Made by a program: the position numbers and the translations under genes
In this document: piece after piece, positions 56,304 through 64,000 of the stretch
How the letters are laid out: each line of letters starts with the position of its first letter
Position numbering within the stretch: the stretch's first letter is position 1
The notes under the pieces: model-generated
The model's database searches: none
What the model was told of the DNA's origin: nothing
What the model saw: only the letters and a program-made list of their open reading frames with translations
From: Suillus spraguei
Taxonomy: Eukaryota; Basidiomycota; Agaricomycetes; Boletales; Suillaceae
Assembly: GCA_016800925.1 (NCBI GenBank)
Contig: JABCPU010000197.1
Coordinates: forward strand, 1 to 64,000
Length of the DNA: 64,000 nucleotides
Direction: 5' to 3'

Positions 56304-59300
56304 ATGAGTAAGAAAATGCAAAGCGCCGTCATCTCCGCCCTCCTGGCAGGGAAGGCATGGATCTTTGACGACGGCGAGACTCTGAAGGAGATATACGGGC
56401 TAGGCCCGGATATGTTCAAGGAGCCACACCAGCACCTGTCAGACAAGCAGCGGGTGTCATTGAACACCATGCTTGATGTTGCAGAGGCATTGGCCGGCAA
56501 AGACCGTTACGAGATTCTTGAAGGCAAAGAACAGTCTGGATGGGGTGCAGGGCGAGATGCCCTAAACCACTGGTTCAAGGAACAAAAGATTTCTGCAGCT
56601 TTCATAGAACGGATCGATCAAGCCTTGGAAGTGTCGCAGGTGCTACCTATCCAACTCGTTCAGAGAGAGAAATCCGAGGAGTTCCCAGACGTAAAGGATG
56701 CTGAGAGCGGTAAAGAGGATGTCGTCCTTGCGATCCTGGGGACTGAAGCGTTATCGAGGCCATTGACTGGAGAATTTCGCGATGCATGCAACACCATCCT
56801 CCATCACGCCTGGGAGCGCCATCGCAAGAGATACCAACGGGCGAAGAAGGCATTGGGAAAGAAACGCATCAAATCAACGTCATTGGTGAAACGTGAGTAA
56901 CGTACATGCGGGATGCAAACCAGTACTAACCTTCGGCGTGCAGAAATCGAGGACACAAAAGATATTACCAAAAAAATGTTGCGCGATGCCACCAATGCTG
57001 TGAAGGCATACAAGGATGCCGTTGCATGGTTTCCCGCTGAAGAGGAGAAAGCAAATGGCTTGGCTGAGCACGAGGAATTTTTAAAGCAAGTCGTGGTCAC
57101 GGCTGTGGCACAGGCGAAGAAACGGCCAAAGGAAAAGATTGCAGCAGAGAGTCCCAACTCACCAGCAAGTACGTAGTGCAACGGTCCCCCATGAGAGCCA
57201 TGCATGTAATACTGACTTACTTTGCATTGTGCTACAGGACAACGCGGGGCTTCGCGCGCTTGCAGGGTGAAGCCAGTGGCGCTGGCGGCCGCTGGCGATA
57301 TCGACGAGATTTGGGCATTGTACGTGCAACTATTTGAGGTCGTCCCAGGAGAGGCATTGGTGCCACAAATGGACCTTGACGATCGGAACCCCAGCGGCCA
57401 GGACGATTGGCAACAAAGTGATGACCTGGGTGTGGAGGGGTTCAGTAATATGGACAATGCCCAGCTCAACCATCTCCTACAATTCCCTGGTGGGCGCCCA
57501 GCTCTCTTCGCAGAATTTCGTTCGCAGAGCGGAAAATGTGCGTGGGACAAGGCAGATTCGTCGGACTTCATTAAGGGCAATGCGGACATGCAACCACTGT
57601 CGCTGCTGTGGCATCAACGCGTGGGGGTCGCTGCACTAGCGGACAAGATGTGGTTGAAGAAGGAGAATTTAGGTGGTGTTCCTGGGGTACTAGTGGCAGA
57701 CGAGGTGGGTGTTGGGAAGACGGCGCTGATGATGGGCGCGATTGCAATGATTATCGATGCATACTGGGCTCAGGAGGTGGCCGCAGGTCGAGGGAAACTC
57801 ACAGGCATCACGGTAGATCTGAATAAGACGAATGTGCACAAGGCACCTATGCTAGGTGAGTTGGTATCCCTCAGCAGCCCCCCCAGAAGGACACAACAGC
57901 ATGGGCACATACCGCGAGGGAGCTGTTTTGTTGAACCTGTCTCTTGCACACGTTATTCAACGGACTGACATCAGACCTGACTTACTAGAAGAGCGCCCGT
58001 TTTTCGCAGGTCAAGCCACCATCCCCAGCCTCCCTCACGTTATTGTGGTGCCCAACTCGTTAGTGGGTCAATGGTATGCTGAGCTGAAGATCTTCTTTGC
58101 CCCGAAGGCAGTGGAAATTTATGAGTATCCGACTGCAGAAAAGCAGTTCCGTGCATTTTGGACAGGCGACTGGGCAACTTCAAAGACACCGCTGGTGAAT
58201 CGCATCATCCTGGTGGCTCATTCAGTAAGCGTTTGCTGGTGGCTGTGTCCGCAGAAGCTCACGTTACCAGGTGATGACAACATCAGGGAAGGCCTTCGAT
58301 GTCAGGAAAGGTAAGGCTGGCAAGAACACTGGAAAAGCCGCAGATGCGCAGCGTCACATCAAAAGTCGGGCGCTGACGAAGACTTGCATTTGGTTTGAGC
58401 AGGAATTCCTTGTATGTGTAGTCGATGAAAGTCACGTATTCCGCAACCTAAATGCAAATTTTTATGCGCTGCTGGAGCTCACGAGGGCAGCGTTGGTGTC
58501 CCTGCTATGTACGGCCACACCACTATATACAAGTCCCAAGGTATTTTTTTCTTTTTCTGTTGACTTCGACACCCTCACACACCTGTAGGATTTGTGCAAT
58601 TTGGGTCGACTGGCAGGTATACCATACTTTTGTGGGCATCAAGGAGACGATCGTGAGAGGGAGCATTGGAAGTTGCTGCGGGCGGCACGCCGCGCAATCA
58701 GTCGCCAAGACAAAGAAGAAGCAGCAAGACACACCATCAAAGTATTAGCTGGCGGGGCAACAGCAGCAACAACAGAGTATGAAGAATCAGCATCCACCGC
58801 GCGTGCGCGTGACGTCACAAGGAAGTGGATCGGCGACATCAAGCAAGGCTACAGCGGACGTGTAATCCGACGCACAGTTGAATCTAAGACACACGACGGG
58901 AAGAAGATCAACGATACGTTGCCCCCATACCGGATGATGATTGTCCCTGTGCACATGAAGGACGATGAGATGGAGAACATCAACGATGGCTTGGATCACA
59001 TTTCCGACAAGTAAGTTAACGACGCCGTCTTCATGTAAATGCTACGATTGCTAACAACAAAACAGGATAATGGGGGACATCTCTGGTGACAGTGAAAGCT
59101 TTAACAGGGTGAGCAGCGGTCTCCCCGGGTGAGTTACACTGGCTCACCCATTTGCGTAGAAATTTTACCTCGTAGCGCGCACCAAGGTGGCATTCCCTCG
59201 CCACACATCCCCAATATATCCCACCGTGAAGACGCTCGAAGAGTGGTTCAATGTTAGATCAACTAAAGTCGACGTTCTGATTACTCTCCTCACCTGGCAT

Positions 59301-61451
59301 CTGGAGTCTGACGGGCACCCCGCTTACGAGTTTAACGTGGACAGCAATTTCACTGAAGGTGCAGCGGACGAGGCACATCTCAAGAACGCTGACGTCGAGT
59401 TATCACAGCGCGATTCAGATGACGATGGCAAGGCTGAAGGTCAGGACATCTCCCCCAATACTCGGAATCAGAAGTTCCCGCACCTGATGTCCATGGGCAA
59501 GCGCAAGATTCTTGTCTATACGGAGTTTCCTATGATGGTGCCTCTCCTGTCCTCTGTGAGTGCATCCCTGTGCCCTGCGCTGAAAGTCATGCTGACAATT
59601 TACACGACTTAGGTGCTCAAACTACATAACATTGTTCCGCTGACACTTAATGGGAGTCATGGCGTGGATGAACGAAATGAAATCGTCAAGAAATTCAATG
59701 CGGATCCATCGGCGCGCGTCCTCCTGTTCTCCAACGTTGGTGCCGTGGGACTTAACCTTACAGTTGCCAGTTTGGTCATTCTCTTTGTACGTTGCCCTCC
59801 CATGTTGCTGGGGGAATATCATTTCACACGCACTTAGGATCAATGTTGGTCTCGTATGTTGGTGAACCAAATAATTGGACGTGCGTGGCGGCTAGGGCAA
59901 CAGGAGGTTGTCTTGGTCTACAACATGGTGGCGCTAGGTACCGTTGACGTGCTCATGGTTGAGCACGGTGAAGGGAAAGGTACAATGTTAGAGCAGTTTT
60001 TGTCGGCTAATTCAGGTACGCACAGCTACTTTTGTGTAATCATCTCAACTCACCACACCAACCAAGCAGGGGTTGCAAATCGCTTACAGCTGGCGGCCGC
60101 AGGTGGACGGCACGTCCAAGACTGTGATAATGATGGCGAGGAAGACAGCGCCAGTGGTGATGACATTGAGGTGCAGGAGACAAGCCTCAACGCACCATTC
60201 CAGCCAGTCGCTGAATCCCCGCGGGACACTGTCTCTCGCAAGTTGTACACACGGCCTGCCAAAGTGATGAAGACAGGAGGCAGCAAACGCAGTGGCGGTG
60301 AAGATGGTGAGGTCTTGGACTTGACCCTTCCTGATGACAGCGAGCACGACAAGGGAGAGCAAACTGCGTTAACACCAAAAGGGGAGAGCAAGAGCAAAGG
60401 AGAGCCTACCCTAACGGCAGCCACCGCACAAAAAGGCAAAGACAAGGCGAAGGGTAATTGTGTTTTTCATTTATGGTTGTAGGGCAACAGCTCACTGTCT
60501 ACAGTGACTGAACCACCACCCGATGGCGGCCCCCCTCCCCAACTTGCAGGAGCAAGTTCACCACCTGCCGGTTCCCTGAGGGAGGTGCCTGCCGCTGGAA
60601 ACAAAGGTGATCCTAGAGATGTCACCGGAACTGGCAGGGGTTCCCATGGGCAACCGCCTCTAATGCAGGACAAACAAGGCAATGCGCGGGGTGTTGCACC
60701 GTCCTCCAGCAGTCCCAATAGGGAGCCGTCTCACCAGCATACATGTACGACACGCGCAGGGGTGGAGTTAGAGCCCGAGACGCGCCTGCAGTCCCTTTTG
60801 GGAGCCACAATGGACATTGACTCCAATCGTAAGTCTGGTCCCACCACGGACATCATGATAATCAACACGCTGACATCTCATATCGCAGTTGTCGAATCTT
60901 CCTGCGACGACGCTAATATGTTTGACCCATTGACAATGGAGAACGACATGCTAATATCGCCCCAGGTGAGTCAATGTGTACACCCAACCAACCAACCAGC
61001 CTTCACACGTACCATACTTACATGGACATGTGTCCACCAGGAGCACGAACCGATGGGTGGCCTGCTTGACGAGCCGATACAGATGATGTCAAGAGCATCG
61101 CTGGCGACTTCTCAACCTATCCAAAACCACACTAGCAATGTATCACATAGTCAAGGCTGGAAAACCATCGCTAAGCGGCGGCGCAGCAGCACCGCATCAT
61201 CAGGCTCGTCCTCCACTAACACTCGTCCTCCAAAGAGTCCACCGCATATTTCGCCTCCAAGGAAAACCGTTGCTGTGCTTGCCTCGCGGGCGAGTTCAAG
61301 CATTGTCACGCATAGCACACCTCGGCCCTTGCGATCCTACAGTGCCGCCCCTATCCCTACGAACGCTCCTGTCCCTCGTGGTGCAAGGATAAGTCCTGCC
61401 TTTTTTCGTGGTAAAGAAACAAGCAATTACGCTCGCGGCACTCCTCGCTGA
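56304..61451 (+). CDS. SNF2-family helicase/ATPase, 14 exons, apparently intact
   Basis: Exons: 56304-56892, 56944-57168, 57238-57855, 58010-58224, 58271-58540, 58589-59010, 59066-59108, 59160-59555, 59613-59786, 59838-60015, 60070-60453, 60505-60828, 60889-60965 and 61041-61451. They sum to 4326 bases, one frame of 1441 residues. Motif I is VADEVGVGKTALM (about residue 425), motif II VVDESHVFRN (about 600, DESH in place of DEAH/DEGH), motif III-like LLCTATPLYTSP, and motif VI QIIGRAWRLGQ (about 1000). The N-terminal ~400 residues have no known domain; the tail (1040-1441) is Pro/Ser-rich, low complexity and contains LDLTLPDDSEHD. It would move along DNA in chromatin using ATP. The tail is copied at 49569, the first codons at 44868. 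Subfamily uncertain, Rad16/HLTF-like in motif spacing. Confidence 0.9.
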
Positions 61452-61879
61452 TGTCTTCAGTCTTACTCTTGCATACGCCTCCAACTCGCTTACTTACATG
61501 CACTGATCTCTCACTTAATATTCTTCTCATGTCGTCGACGAAAAGTTTAAGAGGGAGTGTTGGGTATAAGTACTGGCGAGATGCGGTAGAAGCGAGCATC
61601 CGCGCCATACATTGCAGCCTAACTAGACCACACAAGCCGTTATCAAGTTGAATCGAGTTGGTTGGTTGGTTGAGATAAAACGAGAGGTAGTGGTGCGGGT
61701 GCTTACATGTTGAATCCGGCATTAAGCGAAATTATTTGGCTCTATTTGATATGATTACGACTGGTACGTAAGTGTTCTCGATCACTATTACTGCACAACC
61801 GATCAAGCCAAATTAGGAGTATTCACGGTAAGTATGCTCAGATCTCTCTGATCGCATTGACTTAACATTCACGTTAGAC
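61452..61879. other. Intergenic, no feature recognised
   Basis: Downstream region of the SNF2 gene. GTTGGTTGGTTG at about 61659 echoes the ACCAACCAACC tracts in nearby introns and leaders. Nothing else seen. Confidence 0.4.
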
Positions 61880-62242
61880 ATGTCTCGTGTCATTTACGGA
61901 CCTCAGATTGGCAATGATCGCGTAAGTTTTGTCTCAGTGATCTAGCCAAAACTCACAATTAATAGACGCAGCTGGAGATCTTAGCGGCAAATATGGTACG
62001 CATTTAGTGCCGTGTCGCCGCCGCGGAGCCTGACCTCAGCATCCGAGGCCGCCGCCGCTCCGCCAGGGCTAGATCCGATCACGAAATTCATGCGCTTCTG
62101 CGCCGACAGTTTCGCTCGCATGATGCAACGATTGAGATCGGTGATACGAAGGGTGAGTACTGAGTACTGAGTTCTCTCCAATCAATCACACAACTAATAC
62201 AACGTTCTAGAGATGAACCTGTACTACTACAGGCTGCAGTAA
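61880..62242 (+). CDS. Possible small spliced gene
   Basis: Starts MSRVIYGPQIGNDR, donor GTAAGTTTT, acceptor AATAG, then TQLEILAANM. A third segment reads RVAAAEPDLSIRGRRRSARA and HEIHALLRRQFRSHDATIEIGDTK, donor GTGAGTACT, acceptor TTCTAG, then EMNLYYYRLQ and a stop at 62240. The join between segments two and three would need a 12-nt intron, which is not believable, so either a site is missed or the gene is broken. Function unknown. Confidence 0.3.
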
Positions 62243-62725
62243 TGACCGAACACCATGCATACCATACCATCATGATAACACCACAGTACTATCTACTAGA
62301 AGTAGTACTCACCATACCAACTCTCCCCACTTAATCATTCATGCACATGTATCACTGTGATGGTATCATCTTCAAATCAAGTAGACAACAATTTATATGG
62401 TATATTTAGAACAAGTAATAAATAACACATAACACTAGACTGCAATATCGAGGATTTTCACAATTTTTTGATCAGTTCGAATTGCGTAAATTGGTTATAT
62501 CTCTTGCAATGTGTCATGCTGATTCCAAAGATACGCATGTTATAACTACTACTATTGTCCCAGGTAAGTGGCGTGCTGCTTGCATAAGCCTCTGCGTGAC
62601 CGGTCGGGTACAGTAATCGTAGGTCATTCGTATTATTAGATAAGTCTGGGAGATTGCCTACTCAACACCAGACAGCCACCTTCAAGGAGGTTGTCATCAC
62701 GCTGGTTCTTTCACTCCCTCGCACA
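62243..62725. other. Intergenic, no feature recognised
   Basis: A short dyad near 62290-62310 (AGTACTATCTACTAGAAGTAGTACT) is the only structure noted. The rest is AT-rich. Confidence 0.35.
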
Positions 62726-64000
62726 ATGACCTCGTTTGCAAAACTCAGCGAATCCGCAAAGAAATTTACTCCTTACCTGCCACGGAAAAGCAAGCCCAGG
62801 GCGCTGAATCAGAATCGCAATGTCAAGAAGCATTCTACCACTTCCATTCGAGTCCCTCCCAAAACCACCACAAGGCAGCAATCTACCCCCGAGACTTGTA
62901 TACTACAATCCAACCATTCACCTATTGTACCCAGATCGCCTGTTGAACATTATACCATTATCCAGAATACTGTTGCATCCGAACTGTCGTTGGAGCTCTT
63001 CAAGGCGGATCAATTCGATGAGCCACTTGGAGTCGGTATGAGACATTATTTCTGCTTGTCTGGTTTAATAAACTCGTCTTTACTTGCAGAGAGGTGCCGG
63101 GACATCGTTAATGAAATCCGGGGCTTAAACGGTGTAGAACGCTTTGTTGTGAGTAAGCCTTGTCCACTGAAATGCTTCGGTGACTCATTGCGGCGGAGAC
63201 AGGTTTCTGGCCTTTCAGCGGTCGATGCCGCTTACATCTTGGATGCCATCAGAGAAGATGATATGATTAGGAAAAGGTAATGATTCATCATACCCTAGAC
63301 GGCTGGTTTTTCATCTTAATATCATTAGGATCACCTTTCTACCTTCGCAGGGTCAATTGACGGTCAAGATGCCCAGCGAGGCACATGAAGCTTTTCTCGC
63401 ACCCCTCACCTATGCATGTACTAAAGCCATTTACCAAATGGGTCACGATAACGCTGTTGTACATGTTCAGATTAGTGGAAATACTCGCTTTGCAGGAGAG
63501 CACATCACTGGCGACCCTGATATCCATATTCGTGTTTCGTCAACTCTCTCACACACCTCGCCCGAATTCACTTCCGTCATGTTAACTACAGTCGCCTTCA
63601 CACAAGGCGAGGCACCCACAATCGTGGAGCTCGATCATTACTGCACTGATGGACGGGAGATAGAATCTGTGACATCCTTCAATGTCTTAGAGGCCACAGC
63701 ATATTCTTGCCCTTCAGATACTAGTGAGCTTGCGAAACGATTGCGATCTTGTACTATAAAATCGTACGATGAGTGGAAACCGAGGCAGACCAAGAAAAAT
63801 GCTTTTGGTCCGGTCATCTCGGACGGCCATACGTGGGTTGATGTCTCGATGGTCGATATGCACGTATGGACTCGTACTTCGCCGGACACTCGTATCAATG
63901 TCTATCAGCGCAAAGCTGGCTATGCATACGGGGTGTGCAATCTCATCATGTCACGAGAATCCATACTGACTACTTTTTCTAGTCCATCTATCCGAACTAC
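62726..64000 (+). CDS. Hypothetical spliced gene, runs off the window (3' partial)
   Basis: Starts MTSFAKLSESAKKFTPYL at 62726 (the open frame extends further upstream but without ATG). Exons 62726-63035, 63090-63276 and 63329 to the window end join in phase through introns of 54 and 52 nt. Exon 3 is open for more than 220 codons to the last base. N-terminus is basic and Ser/Thr-rich (KHSTTSIRVPPKTTTRQQ); the C-terminal part reads VVHVQISGNTRFAGEH, GDPDIHIRVSS and TIVELDHYC. No family recognised; the GDPDI..VEL pattern recalls a nuclease fold but lacks a clear Lys, so no function is assigned. Clean splicing and no stops suggest a working gene. Confidence 0.65.

Larger units (their letters stand above)
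53676..56360 (+). repeat. Segmental duplication, copy II
   Basis: Counterpart of 42528-44930, see copy I. Copy II continues without a break into the complete SNF2 gene, so it is the likely original arrangement at that end, while copy I keeps the more complete F-box gene. Confidence 0.88.

Noticed and set aside
56804..57589. Minus ORF of 261 codons
   Set aside because: It is antisense to SNF2 exons 1-3 and crosses two well-supported introns of that gene.
63470..63640. PD-(D/E)xK nuclease domain in the last gene
   Set aside because: GDPDI followed by VEL is suggestive, but the Lys of the E-x-K pair is missing and spacing is off.
1..64000. RIP-type mutation across the repeats
   Set aside because: Stops in the elements arise by several kinds of change, and copies are not strikingly AT-rich; there is no clear directional signal by eye.

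Overview
The window looks like a repeat-rich stretch of a filamentous fungal genome, most likely an Agaricomycete basidiomycete. The reasons are introns of about 45-75 nt with GT..AG ends, fungal-type beta-COP, forkhead and SNF2 sequences, F-box/leucine-rich proteins, and Ty3/gypsy, Ty1/copia, LINE and Tc1/mariner elements of kinds I associate with basidiomycetes. No prokaryotic signals, rRNA, tRNA or CRISPR were recognised.

Layout. Bases 1-7850 hold a decayed Ty3/gypsy element: LTR, intact Gag ORF, then protease, RT, RNase H and integrase fragments. It is broken by a clean solo LTR (2567-3529) and by a fused pair of LTR pieces (4992-6683). A decayed zinc-motif gene (minus) and a 170-bp tandem repeat follow. 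Bases 10394-15136 hold a small cysteine-motif gene and a full-length but dead LINE. Bases 15.2-20 kb hold fragmentary spliced genes on both strands. Bases 19.9-25.9 kb hold three more LTR copies; between two of them sits a 1.62-kb near-perfect palindrome made of two inverted 5' halves of a Tc1/mariner transposon. Bases 22.9-34.8 kb are mostly satellites, foldback structures, hairpin-rich sequence and degenerate ORFs. Bases 34.9-41.55 kb are a copia element carrying a three-deep nest of LTRs.

Bases 41.9-64 kb are different and more gene-like. They hold an F-box/LRR gene, an intact 890-residue gene of unknown function (three exons), a minus-strand chimera, a truncated duplicate of the F-box gene, an apparently intact 14-exon SNF2-type helicase gene, and the 5' part of another spliced gene that runs off the window. 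The chimera joins a beta-COP (COPI coat) pseudogene, a forkhead DNA-binding domain and a copied tail of the SNF2 gene. A duplication of about 2.4-2.7 kb (42.5-44.9 kb and 53.7-56.4 kb) links the two halves, and its end carries the first codons of the SNF2 gene.

The most noteworthy points are the giant Tc1 palindrome, which could make a transposase hairpin RNA; the beta-COP/forkhead/SNF2 chimera; a CCGG-like 4-bp target site shared by the related LTRs; and the unexplained neighbourhood of the 890-residue gene and the SNF2 helicase. Everything here comes from reading the sequence; no database search was possible.
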